From positions 316,205 through 380,204 of the forward strand of contig CADAXK010000001.1 in assembly GCA_902791865.1 (NCBI GenBank): 64,000 nucleotides of DNA. The letters are read 5' to 3'. The position numbers and the translations under genes were made by a program. This stretch comes from an uncultured Bacteroidia bacterium (GTDB lineage Bacteria > Bacteroidota > Bacteroidia > Bacteroidales > ML635J-15). This document shows, piece after piece, positions 53,361 to 61,324 of the stretch. Below the pieces are notes generated by a model that saw only the letters and a list, made by a program, of their open reading frames with translations, was not told the DNA's origin and searched no databases. Position 1 is the first letter of the stretch; each line of letters begins with the position of its first letter.

Positions 53361-53980
53361 TGGCAGAAATAAAAGCTGTCATATTCGACCTAGATGGGAC
53401 TTTGTACAACAAGTCCCATCTTCATATTCGCATAATACTCAACCAGTTGATTCGCGGAAGACTTATCATGCTAAAACGTGAAAGAGATGTTCGTGCGATG
53501 TTAAAAGGTCAGTACTTCGGAAACGAAGATGCTTTTTACGATAATTTCTTCAGCAATATCGGGAAAAATAATGCCAGAAAGTGGTATTTCGACTGCTATA
53601 TGCCACAAATGGCAAAAGTCCTGCGCAAGCACTATAACCTTGCCCCATGGGTAAAAGAATACATTATGCCATTGCGTGAAAAAGGCGTGAAAATCGTAGT
53701 CTTTTCCGATTACGGTTTTGTCGAAGAAAAGCTCAATGCAATAGGATTCGACCTCCAGTTGGCCGATTATCTTTTCGATGCGCCTTCGTTAGGCGGACTA
53801 AAGCCATGCCGTGAAGCATTTATGAACGTCTGTAAAAAAATCGGAATCGAACCGCAACACTGCCTCATGATTGGTGATCGCGATGATACCGATGGAGATG
53901 GTGCAAAGTCTGTCGGAATGCGATTTGTAAAAGTAGAAAAGGCATCAAAACCAATGGAAATGGATGTCTCTGGTTCTTGA
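53360..53980 (+). CDS. HAD-superfamily hydrolase
   Basis: The start is the ATG in the TAATG overlap at 53360, giving 206 residues. HAD motif I is VIFDLDGTLYN (nucleophile Asp10, Asp12), motif II VVFSDYG, motif III Lys in GGLKPCREAF, and motif IV IGDRDDTDGDGAK. The helical cap lies between motifs I and II. Such enzymes are phosphatases on small metabolites. Coupling with the GH3-like gene hints at a shared pathway. Confidence 0.85.
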   Translation: MAEIKAVIFDLDGTLYNKSHLHIRIILNQLIRGRLIMLKRERDVRAMLKGQYFGNEDAFYDNFFSNIGKNNARKWYFDCYMPQMAKVLRKHYNLAPWVKEYIMPLREKGVKIVVFSDYGFVEEKLNAIGFDLQLADYLFDAPSLGGLKPCREAFMNVCKKIGIEPQHCLMIGDRDDTDGDGAKSVGMRFVKVEKASKPMEMDVSGS

Positions 53981-54023
53981 TTTCTAATTTCTGTTTTTTC
54001 AACAACTAGGAACGACGTTGGCC

Positions 54024-54869
54024 TCAATCCTCCATAGCTGGCCACGGATTTACCTCTATTCCAGCCATCTGCTCCATATTCTTGTGGGCCATAGTGCAGA
54101 CTCGCAGAAGTTCCTCCTTACGGTTTGCATTCTTGTCGAAAAATATCGGTTCGCCAACATGCAAGGTCACGCATGGTTCATTACGCTTTCCTAACAATTT
54201 GTACAAACCTTTGCGCTCGCGATAGCTGTATACCAATGGAATTACAGGAATATCATACTTATATGCCATTGAAAACGCGCCAAGTTTGAACGGACGAATT
54301 GGCACATACATGTTCCACCGCACCGTCTCTGGAAAAATCAGAAACCAGTCCTTACGTCTATGATACTCGTCGAATGCCTCGTTAAACTTGCGCATACCTC
54401 CGCGGGTTTCAGGAATGGGAATACCACCGGCATGGCGCATAAACCAGCCGTTCTTGCCGTTGAAATGCTTGGCAAACATAGGAATCCATATCCTACCGAA
54501 GCGCTTAACTGCTTGATTTACACCAAATGCATCAAAAATAAAAACATGATTGCATATACACATTGCACCATTTTTCAATTCTTTGCGATACTTGCGGACA
54601 TTTTTTCGACCTTCTATCCTAAATCCGAAATGAAAACGATTCCAAAATGCGACTAGAACCCATTTTACGAAAAATCCCAGTATTCCGTTCAACTTGAAAC
54701 TCAACGAATTGTCGACATACGGAAATGTCTCGTCAAACTGATATTTTCCTTTAGAAGAATCTTCGACCTCCACTTTCAGCAGACGACGAAACGGGTCATC
54801 GGTAGGATATTCCATTCCAATATCTGGAATGCAGACATCTTCTTTTACCTTAAATGTACCGAATTGCAT
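54024..54869 (-). CDS. PlsC-like 1-acyl-glycerol-3-phosphate acyltransferase
   Basis: This 281-residue membrane-associated acyltransferase has the catalytic H-x4-D motif His108-Asp113 (NHVFIFDAFG), the substrate motif FPETVRWN in place of FPEGTR, and a later VIPLVYSYRERKG. ATG 54869 is chosen over 54938 because a -7 element lies between them. The N-terminal ~60 residues are charged and not part of the PlsC core. The acyl acceptor could be lysophosphatidate or an unusual lipid. Confidence 0.78.
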   Translation of the reverse strand: MQFGTFKVKEDVCIPDIGMEYPTDDPFRRLLKVEVEDSSKGKYQFDETFPYVDNSLSFKLNGILGFFVKWVLVAFWNRFHFGFRIEGRKNVRKYRKELKNGAMCICNHVFIFDAFGVNQAVKRFGRIWIPMFAKHFNGKNGWFMRHAGGIPIPETRGGMRKFNEAFDEYHRRKDWFLIFPETVRWNMYVPIRPFKLGAFSMAYKYDIPVIPLVYSYRERKGLYKLLGKRNEPCVTLHVGEPIFFDKNANRKEELLRVCTMAHKNMEQMAGIEVNPWPAMED

Positions 54870-54889
54870 TTTATTAATTCTTAACACCG

Positions 54890-54923
54890 CAAATATAATG
54901 TTTTTTTGGGGAATATTATCAAA
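54890..54923 (-). promoter_or_regulatory. Probable promoter of the PlsC-like gene
   Basis: On the minus strand, TTTG (54920-54923), a 22-base spacer, then TATATTTG (54890-54897), 20 bases before the chosen ATG. Confidence 0.5.
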
Positions 54924-54965
54924 ACAACGCAATTCCACCTATTCGTATAGAAACAAGAAACTTCC

Positions 54966-54996
54966 TTTGAACTTTCAAACCTTTTCATTATTTTTG
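54966..54996 (+). promoter_or_regulatory. Consensus promoter of the unknown two-gene operon
   Basis: TTTG (54966-54969), exactly 19 bases, TATTTTTG (54989-54996): a full consensus match, 29 bases before the ATG at 55026. Confidence 0.75.
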
Positions 54997-55025
54997 CCAT
55001 ACAAAATTTAAAAAGGTAATATTCT

Positions 55026-55688
55026 ATGGCAGATCAAAGACTAGAAGAGTATCGTGCATACTACAAAGCACGCACCGAGCGGTATGCTGGCAACCCGCAC
55101 AGAAAACATTCATACGAAGCCGAGAAAAAACTAAGCGACCTTTTCGACAGGTACGACACCCTTGAGGAAATTGGACAGAACCTTGGACATCTCAACGTAG
55201 ATTGTGCATTTGCAACTGTACGTGATCAGTACGAGATGGAAAGCGAATACTACGAGAGCGTTCAGGAACCTGTGCGCAAGAAAGGCGCCGACAACATACT
55301 CGCCAACCTTGACAAGTACACCGACCTCAACGATATGATGACCATGATTAACGACCTTTCCAACAAGAACAACGTCGAAGTAACGACCGACGAGGGAAGC
55401 GGCAAGGCTCTGTTTGATAACTGGAAGCAGATTGACGAAATCGACATCTTCACCAAGGCTGTTGTCCCTGCAAAATATAAGAGCAATATGATGGAAACCG
55501 TTGCCAAGACAAAGCAGAGCATAGTTGAAAATGTAAAATCGACCGAGGACACTTTGGGCAAGTGGGTAGAAGGCTGGCGCATGAAACCTGAACTTACGCG
55601 CGAATATAGGTACAGGCACGTTATGCCATATAGCGACGAGGAAATTGAGGAACACCTCAAGAAGTTCAAAAGCATTATTAACAGATAA
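55026..55688 (+). CDS. Conserved-looking cytoplasmic protein, unknown function (first of pair)
   Basis: I do not recognise a family. The 220-residue product has no signal peptide or membrane segment, one Cys, and a strongly charged, mostly helical composition: EEYRAYYKARTERYAG, KLSDLFDRYDTLEEIGQ, then IFTKAVVPAKYKSNM and a helical C-terminus EEIEEHLKKFKSIINR. It may form an extended helical bundle. It has its own consensus promoter and precedes the 491-residue gene by 14 bases, so the two products very likely act together. It is not obviously a toxin-antitoxin or enzyme. Confidence 0.65.
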   Translation: MADQRLEEYRAYYKARTERYAGNPHRKHSYEAEKKLSDLFDRYDTLEEIGQNLGHLNVDCAFATVRDQYEMESEYYESVQEPVRKKGADNILANLDKYTDLNDMMTMINDLSNKNNVEVTTDEGSGKALFDNWKQIDEIDIFTKAVVPAKYKSNMMETVAKTKQSIVENVKSTEDTLGKWVEGWRMKPELTREYRYRHVMPYSDEEIEEHLKKFKSIINR

Positions 55689-55695
55689 AAGGAGG
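55687..55695 (+). promoter_or_regulatory. Strong Shine-Dalgarno site before the 55703 gene
   Basis: AAAAGGAGG lies seven bases before the ATG at 55703. Genes of this phylum rarely carry such a site, because the ribosomal anti-Shine-Dalgarno is usually masked. Confidence 0.65.
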
Positions 55696-55702
55696 ACAAG
55701 AT

Positions 55703-57178
55703 ATGGCAGTAGATAAAACAATGCTCGACGCAATGACCAGCGGCTACAAGTTCTATCTCGACGACATGAAGAGCAAGAACATCACAGGTCAGTACTACGA
55801 CGAAGTTGAAAGGCTTTACAAGCGCATCGAGGAGATCGGCCAGGAAAGTGCCGATATGAACGAAATGTACGCCAAGATGCAGAACGAAAACATCACCGTA
55901 AAAATGTCCGAAGCCTACACCCGCGCACTTACCGAAGAAGGCAACAAGAAATATATGCCGCAGAATGGAGAAGTTCCCGATGATAGTCAGCTGTTCAAGA
56001 ATAACATTGATGCATTAAAAAATTGTATCAAGTCCTTGCGCGACAATTTCGACAGTTTGATGGAAAAAGCTACCGAGTCGGAGCGAATGAGACTTATGGT
56101 CGAAAACAATCCTGAGCCACTTATCAAGTGTATCGAGGATATGATAGCAGTATCGGAAGAGCCTGGCATGACATACGCCAACTTCCTGCGCATACAGATT
56201 GAACGCGGTCTCGACAAGGCTGCCGAAGGCGTTACTACCCGCAGTTTCCTCGAAGACATTGTCGAATGCAAGAAAGCCTTTATGGTACCCGAAATCGAAA
56301 TCAAGATGTGGGAAGAAAAACTCGAAGAGTACAAAAAGGTGGCTGCAAACAACAAATTTAACCTTGTGGATCTGCACGAGTGGGAGTTTATTTCCGACAG
56401 GATAGACAGAAAGTACAAGCCGGAACTCATAAGGCGCGAGCGTATCAACGATATGTTCATGGAAATTGTCAGCGATTTGGCTCACTGGGTTATTTCGTAC
56501 TGCTCGTATCCGCCATCAGAGATGATGCCTTGGAATGTAATGCCGCGCGATGCCGCAATTGCCGATTTGACAAGAATCCAGAAGGTTACTCCCGGTATAG
56601 TTAAGGAACGTGAAAAACTTCTTTTCCGTTACTTCGGTCTAAGGCTAAAGGACATCGTAAAAGACGAATACTTCCTGAACGACATAAAGTCTAACATGAT
56701 AGACGATTCGCAGGAATATCTTGAATTCCTTTTGCTCGAGGTTTATCCTCAATGCAAGCCATTCAACGATGCATCACGCGAACTTATCGACAAGCAGACT
56801 TCGTTTTACAGAGGCAAGAAGGAAGTAAATCCTGACAGAAAAGAGCCTTACCTAAGAATGAAGAAGTACTACGATTCCAAGTTTGGCGAAGGATACATGG
56901 TAAAATCGTTGAAAGAACAAGGTCTTGGCAATGCCGACAAGGAAGAATACGAAAGCAACGCTGCTCCTTGGAATCTTGAATCTTTCTTAAGCCACGTCGA
57001 AGGCAAGATTGCAGAACCCGACCTCAACGAAACCTTTGTGGACAATTCTGCATCGAGCAAAATCGAGGAAGCAACCAGCACGATCAAGGAAAAAGCAGGT
57101 GGTTTGTTCTCATTCTTCAAAAAGGGAAATGACAATAACGATGGGGAATCCAGACAATATAAAACGAGGAGGACATAA
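55703..57178 (+). CDS. Cytoplasmic protein of unknown function (second of pair)
   Basis: The 491-residue product has no signal peptide and no recognised motif. It is acidic and helical (YYDEVERLYKRIEEIGQESADM, cited as VERLYKRIEEIGQES; MWEEKLEEYKKVAANN; LLFRYFGLRLKDIV). Only one more hydrophobic stretch occurs (EIVSDLAHWVISYCSYPPSEMMPW, cited as LAHWVISYCSYPP). The C-terminus is a helix, SKIEEATSTIKEKAGG, followed by LFSFFKKG, possibly a membrane-touching tail. It follows its partner by 14 bases with a strong Shine-Dalgarno. Its stop codon lies inside a terminator hairpin. Nothing here names a pathway. Confidence 0.65.
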   Translation: MAVDKTMLDAMTSGYKFYLDDMKSKNITGQYYDEVERLYKRIEEIGQESADMNEMYAKMQNENITVKMSEAYTRALTEEGNKKYMPQNGEVPDDSQLFKNNIDALKNCIKSLRDNFDSLMEKATESERMRLMVENNPEPLIKCIEDMIAVSEEPGMTYANFLRIQIERGLDKAAEGVTTRSFLEDIVECKKAFMVPEIEIKMWEEKLEEYKKVAANNKFNLVDLHEWEFISDRIDRKYKPELIRRERINDMFMEIVSDLAHWVISYCSYPPSEMMPWNVMPRDAAIADLTRIQKVTPGIVKEREKLLFRYFGLRLKDIVKDEYFLNDIKSNMIDDSQEYLEFLLLEVYPQCKPFNDASRELIDKQTSFYRGKKEVNPDRKEPYLRMKKYYDSKFGEGYMVKSLKEQGLGNADKEEYESNAAPWNLESFLSHVEGKIAEPDLNETFVDNSASSKIEEATSTIKEKAGGLFSFFKKGNDNNDGESRQYKTRRT

Positions 57179-57194
57179 CCTTCCTCGTTTTTTT
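57161..57194 (+). terminator. Terminator overlapping the end of the 55703 gene
   Basis: AAAACGAGGA pairs with TCCTCGTTTT and a T run follows. The stop codon of the 55703 gene (57176-57178) falls in the loop, so a ribosome at the stop would cover the hairpin. Confidence 0.75.
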
Positions 57195-57216
57195 ATGCAA
57201 CTTCAAATTTTTCAAA

Positions 57217-57978
57217 ATGGACTTTCAGACAACAAAAGCTTTGCTTGATGAGCGGTACGAGAAGTTTGCCGTAGCTAGTTTCGTGGATAACGACCCTATA
57301 CAGATTCCTCATTCGTTTTCACGAAAAGAAGACATAGAAATCAGCGGATTTTTCGCATCGATGATAGCATGGGGCAACCGCAAGATGATAATAAACAACG
57401 CGAAACGCTTCATGCAATTAATGGACAATGCCCCATACGATTTCGTTATGAACTTCGAGGCAAAGGACCTCAAGGCTCTTGATGCCGCTATACACCGCAC
57501 TTTCAATGGAGATGACATGCGCTTCTTTGTTCGCTCGCTAGCAAACATTTACCGTAATCATGGCGGACTCGAAGCTATTTTCTGCAAATTCCACGAAATG
57601 GACAAGAACCTTATGAATGTTCATACGGTTCTGTTCGAAATTCCGCACGAGTCACGCAACATGCGCCACATTTCCGACATAACAAAAGGCTCTGCGGCCA
57701 AGCGGCTAAACATGTTCCTGCGCTGGATGGTGCGCAATGACGGACGCGGAATAGATTTCGGTTTATGGAAAAGCATTAGTCCTGCCAACTTGCTCATTCC
57801 TCTCGATGTACACTGCGGACGCTGTGCCCGCGACCTAAACCTGCTTACACGCAAGCAGAACGATTGGAAATCGGTGCTTGAACTCACAGAGAACCTTCGC
57901 AAATTCGACCCTGCAGACCCAATAAAGTACGACTTCGCACTTTTTGGCTCGGGTGTAAACCAAAATCCCGTTGTCTGA
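57217..57978 (+). CDS. TIGR02757-family protein
   Basis: The 253-residue cytoplasmic protein matches the Bacteroidota-rich TIGR02757/DUF2400 group by DPIQIPHSF, EISGFFASMIAWGNRKMI, LNMFLRWMVRNDGRGIDFG and IPLDVHCGRCARDL near the C-terminus. It is helical and has no known function. The end pattern (PLDVHCGRCARDLNL then DFALFGSGVN) is reminiscent of an HhH glycosylase fold, but that is weak. The trmN6 gene overlaps its stop by one base. Confidence 0.78.
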   Translation: MDFQTTKALLDERYEKFAVASFVDNDPIQIPHSFSRKEDIEISGFFASMIAWGNRKMIINNAKRFMQLMDNAPYDFVMNFEAKDLKALDAAIHRTFNGDDMRFFVRSLANIYRNHGGLEAIFCKFHEMDKNLMNVHTVLFEIPHESRNMRHISDITKGSAAKRLNMFLRWMVRNDGRGIDFGLWKSISPANLLIPLDVHCGRCARDLNLLTRKQNDWKSVLELTENLRKFDPADPIKYDFALFGSGVNQNPVV

Positions 57979-58685
57979 TGCGTGACGACTTCTTCACATT
58001 CAAGCAGTTTCGCATAATGCACCGCAAGTCGATAATGAAAGTCGGCACGGATGGTGTGCTGCTTGGCGCTTATGTAGACGGTAAAAACGCAAGCCGAATA
58101 CTCGACATTGGCACAGGCACAGGTTTGCTTTGCCTGATGCTTGCACAGAAAAGCAACGCAACGATTCATGGAATCGACATAAATTCCGAGGCAGTAGAGG
58201 TGGCAAAATTCAATGTCGAGCAAAGCAAATGGCACGAACGGATAGAAATATTTCACTCATCAGTGCAGGATTTCGCGCCAGAGGGAAAGTACGACCTAAT
58301 TGTGTCAAACCCACCGTTCTATACAACAGATGTCATTGCACCAGAAAAGGGCCGTGCGCTTGCTCGTCACGACATAAGCCTGAATATCTCCGATTTGGCA
58401 TTGGCAATAAGTAGATTTTTATCGGAAAGCGGTCGCTGCTATGTGATTTATCCTACCGAACAATGCATGCAATTCGAGAATAATGCAGAAAGGTTAGGCT
58501 TGTATGCAACCGCAAGACTTTATGTTTCATCACATCCTGACACTCCTAGTATCCGCACAATCTTAGGAATGAGCAGAGAAAAATGTGAACCCAATTGCGA
58601 CACGCTATTCATTGAAAATGGCGCACGCCACGACTTCAGCGAGAAGTACAAACTCCTAACAAAAGATTATTACTTGAAATTTTAG
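57978..58685 (+). CDS. trmN6: tRNA1(Val) (adenine(37)-N6)-methyltransferase
   Basis: This 235-residue SAM-dependent methyltransferase has FKQFRIMHRKSIMKVGTDGVLLGA at the start, cited as MKVGTDGVLLGA. The SAM site is DIGTGTGLLCLMLA, and the catalytic motif N111-P-P-F-Y (IVSNPPFY) is typical of adenine-N6 enzymes. The start pattern with KVGTDGVLLGAW-like residues identifies the TrmN6/YfiC group. The stop overlaps by three bases with the convergent gene at 58682. Confidence 0.9.
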   Translation: MRDDFFTFKQFRIMHRKSIMKVGTDGVLLGAYVDGKNASRILDIGTGTGLLCLMLAQKSNATIHGIDINSEAVEVAKFNVEQSKWHERIEIFHSSVQDFAPEGKYDLIVSNPPFYTTDVIAPEKGRALARHDISLNISDLALAISRFLSESGRCYVIYPTEQCMQFENNAERLGLYATARLYVSSHPDTPSIRTILGMSREKCEPNCDTLFIENGARHDFSEKYKLLTKDYYLKF

Positions 58686-59251
58686 AATAGTCCGAGAGTA
58701 AGGGCCAGATAAACTCCCGGTGCGTTAAGAACGGACTGCTTGTATAGTTCCGGCGTTTTTACCTTTATATGAAACTGATAGTTTATTCCGAGCGAAATCT
58801 TAAGAATATCGGTAATTGAGTATTCCACTGCAGCAGATGGGACAATTGCGACAAAACCTGCCCTATCGAATCCTTTACGGCTTACGGCATTTATTAACGC
58901 CGATGAGCCATAGCCAACTTTTATATCGGTAACCAAGTGAAAAGAGTGGTCGTTGAAAAATGGATAGCCGAAATATATACCGCCATGACTCTGTCTTAGA
59001 CTGTATGGGTTAGAATCTGTACCTACAATTCTTGCAGCTTTGCTCATTCCGTCGAAATATGCACCGATACGAAAGTCCTTGACAATAAAACCGCACGAAC
59101 CGCCAATAGTTATCGACATGCCTTTTTCTACCGAGAAGAATTGTCCGTTAATTGTACAGAAACCACCCTGCTGGTACTCGTCCGGCTGAGCCTGCGAAAA
59201 TCCAGCAAAGCTTAATAAGGATAAAATCAATATGAAAACAAGTTTTCTCAT
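58682..59251 (-). CDS. Small exported beta-barrel-like protein, unknown
   Basis: The ATG at 59251 (or 59254) gives a signal peptide (MRKLVFILILSLLSFAGFS) and about 189 residues. The mature part has alternating strands with many Gly, Tyr and Phe (FFSVEKGMSITIGGSCGF, DFRIGAYFDGMS, HGGIYFGYPFF, LKISLGINYQFHIKV) and ends LALTLGLF with a terminal Phe, a common outer-membrane-barrel ending. No named family is recognised. Confidence 0.62.
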   Translation of the reverse strand: MRKLVFILILSLLSFAGFSQAQPDEYQQGGFCTINGQFFSVEKGMSITIGGSCGFIVKDFRIGAYFDGMSKAARIVGTDSNPYSLRQSHGGIYFGYPFFNDHSFHLVTDIKVGYGSSALINAVSRKGFDRAGFVAIVPSAAVEYSITDILKISLGINYQFHIKVKTPELYKQSVLNAPGVYLALTLGLF

Positions 59252-59297
59252 CATATAAACCAAACCTAATTATTGGATATTTATTGTGTATGATTAT

Positions 59298-59326
59298 AAA
59301 AAACAGCGGAACTTGTCCGCTGTTTT
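59298..59326. terminator. Terminator downstream of the usp gene
   Basis: AAAACAGCGGA pairs with TCCGCTGTTTT around a five-base loop, 22 bases past the stop of the minus-strand usp gene. Confidence 0.75.
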
Positions 59327-59347
59327 CCTATATGAGCATTTCGAATT

Positions 59348-60145
59348 CTAGTTAAAACCTCCCAATTTGATGATGTCGATACGCTTGTTTACGCACATAG
59401 CAGGAATCTTGGCTGCCATTGCTTCGTTTTCAGGATTCTTAATATCCTTTATGTACGACTTGTACTGGTCGGTCATGAAGATAACAAGGTCACATTCTGC
59501 TTCGTTAGCATACTTGTACATTTCGTCCGAGAAATTCTTCTTGCTGTCGAGGTACTTGATATCGTAGTCGATAAGGCAATCGTTGAACATGTTTTCAGCA
59601 AAAGTAATTGTGTTTTGTATTGCCTTTCTGCTGAATCCATCACTGTCCCTATAAGAAATGATATAAACCTTGCTTTCGAACAATGTATTCAGATATTTTA
59701 CCCACTGAACTCTGATTCTCGATGACTTATCAGCATCGATCGGGATAAGGATTCGGTCGTATTCTCCGTAGATTGGTGGATTCTGAACCAGAATGAACGG
59801 GATAGTAACGAACTTCTCGACAATCTTGATTGCCTTTTTCAAGTTCTTTATTCCGTGAGTTCCCATTACGGCAAGGTGAGCATTTATTTCGGTTCCATAC
59901 CTATATATTTCCTTATCAATGTCTCCCTTTCTAACTTCCACAGTGATTTCCAAGTTTCCTTTGTCCTTCTTGAAATCATCTGCTATTGTTTGCAACTTTG
60001 CCTTTGCCGATTCGATTTCATCTGTCTTCGAGACAATGTGAATCAAACTGATAGGGTTGTTGTGTGTCTTACCAATCATATAGGCGTGCTCGAGAGCGTA
60101 GGCGCCTACCTCTGTAAAATCGTGCGGTACTAATATTGGTCTCAT
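59348..60145 (-). CDS. Universal stress protein with two Usp domains
   Basis: The 265-residue protein holds two tandem Usp folds. The first (1-140) has ILVPHDFTEVGAYALEHAY and VMGTHGIKNLKKAI. The second (about 145-265) has RILIPIDADKSSRIRVQWVKYL, cited as RILIPIDADKSSR, and DLVIFMTDQYKSYI. The first domain keeps a G-x2-G-like ATP loop only in part. A consensus promoter precedes it. It is likely induced in stress or stationary phase, as is typical of the family. Confidence 0.85.
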   Translation of the reverse strand: MRPILVPHDFTEVGAYALEHAYMIGKTHNNPISLIHIVSKTDEIESAKAKLQTIADDFKKDKGNLEITVEVRKGDIDKEIYRYGTEINAHLAVMGTHGIKNLKKAIKIVEKFVTIPFILVQNPPIYGEYDRILIPIDADKSSRIRVQWVKYLNTLFESKVYIISYRDSDGFSRKAIQNTITFAENMFNDCLIDYDIKYLDSKKNFSDEMYKYANEAECDLVIFMTDQYKSYIKDIKNPENEAMAAKIPAMCVNKRIDIIKLGGFN

Positions 60146-60193
60146 ATTTATTTATTATAAAGTAATCAATAAAAAAACAATTCTCATTGTCGG

Positions 60194-60224
60194 CAAATTT
60201 ATAAAATATTTTAGTACCGACAAA
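60194..60224 (-). promoter_or_regulatory. Consensus promoter of the usp gene
   Basis: On the minus strand: TTTG (60221-60224), exactly 19 bases, TAAATTTG (60194-60201). This is one of three perfect consensus matches in the window. Confidence 0.75.
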
Positions 60225-60282
60225 AGATTTGTCTTCTTTTTTATTTTTTTTGTTAACACCACAAAGTTAATGTAAAATGGCT

Positions 60283-60445
60283 TCGACGTTTCTGGTTCAA
60301 CGTTTCTGGTTTAACGTTTAAGGTTCCTGGATTTGAAAATTTGAAAAATTTGAAGATTCGATAATTTGATGATTGTAGCGGCGCAATGTGTTGCGCCGAT
60401 TATGTGCAATGATTTGCGCCGTTTAAGACGCAAGATTTTGCGTCT
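60283..60445. repeat. Intergenic repeat and palindrome cluster
   Basis: Two copies of ACGTTTCTGGTT(C/T)AACG are followed by AATTTGAA units. Two hairpins come next: CGGCGCAA-TGTG-TTGCGCCG (60379-60398) and AGACGCAA-GATT-TTGCGTCT (60426-60445), with TTTGCGCC between them. The spacer to 60536 also holds two AATCGCGCC words. No ORF is evident. Confidence 0.75.
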
Positions 60446-60536
60446 GTAAAAGAAGAATCGCGCCCATTTGTAGAATCGCGCCAAGGCACGATTGTACAAA
60501 TCAAGGGTTCAAAAATTTAAGGTTCAATGTTAACGT

Positions 60537-61322
60537 TTACCCTATCACATTTTTCATTGTTCTCAGTTTGTGGGTATATTTTTTCAGCTCATCGTTGTAA
60601 ATACCATTATGGTCAATTCTATCGATACGAACTTTCTTGGATGCATGGATTATCTCGGTAGAAGAATACACTATTCCTACATGCACGATATTGCCTTCAT
60701 CGTCGTCGAAAAAAGCGAGATCGCCAGGTTGTGCTTCCATGACAAAACTCATTGTCTTGCCCTCCTTTACCTGCTCCGAAGCATCGCGAGGCATAAGCAC
60801 ACCCGACATCCTGTAAACCAATTGCACAAAACCACTGCAATCGATTCCCCACTGCGAACGTCCGCCCCAGAGATAAGGGGTCTCAATCAAAGCTTCGGCA
60901 TCGGCAATAACACGGCTACGAGCATCCATACCTCCGCGCTCCGAAAAGTCGCTCAATATGTAATAATTGTTAGCTCCTATATTAAAATTTCGTTCTGCAA
61001 AAGCCGATTCTGGCAATAGAGAACCCTTGGGAATAAACATCTGAAGCTTCTCGTTTTTTATCATCATGGTTGGACTATCGCATACTACATACCTATTTTT
61101 TACATACGATGCATCATGACTATCACCAACATACGAAGAAACTGTCACAGTCTCTATCCAACCACAATAGTTGTCGTGAAGCAAACGGATTTTTGTCCAG
61201 TCGGAATGCCTTGCAACAATCTCAAACACCTCGCCGAAAAGCACCTGACTTACCATTTCAGACCTGTGCGACATTCCTGCCCGCAACGGAAGATATGCAT
61301 ATTCGCAAATGCCCAATTCCAT
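60537..61322 (-). CDS. NlpC/P60-family cysteine peptidase with SH3-like domains
   Basis: The 261-residue protein has two N-terminal SH3-like regions (about 1-60 and 65-125) and a C-terminal NlpC/P60 domain. The catalytic Cys162 lies in WGIDCSGFVQLVY, His214 in GNIVHVGIVYSS and a further His226 in EIIHASKK. This matches gamma-D-glutamyl-diamino-acid endopeptidases such as the BcYkfC type, which process muropeptides during recycling. No signal peptide is seen, so it is probably cytoplasmic. It follows namZ by two bases, making a muropeptide-recycling operon. Confidence 0.87.
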   Translation of the reverse strand: MELGICEYAYLPLRAGMSHRSEMVSQVLFGEVFEIVARHSDWTKIRLLHDNYCGWIETVTVSSYVGDSHDASYVKNRYVVCDSPTMMIKNEKLQMFIPKGSLLPESAFAERNFNIGANNYYILSDFSERGGMDARSRVIADAEALIETPYLWGGRSQWGIDCSGFVQLVYRMSGVLMPRDASEQVKEGKTMSFVMEAQPGDLAFFDDDEGNIVHVGIVYSSTEIIHASKKVRIDRIDHNGIYNDELKKYTHKLRTMKNVIG

Positions 61323-61324
61323 AA

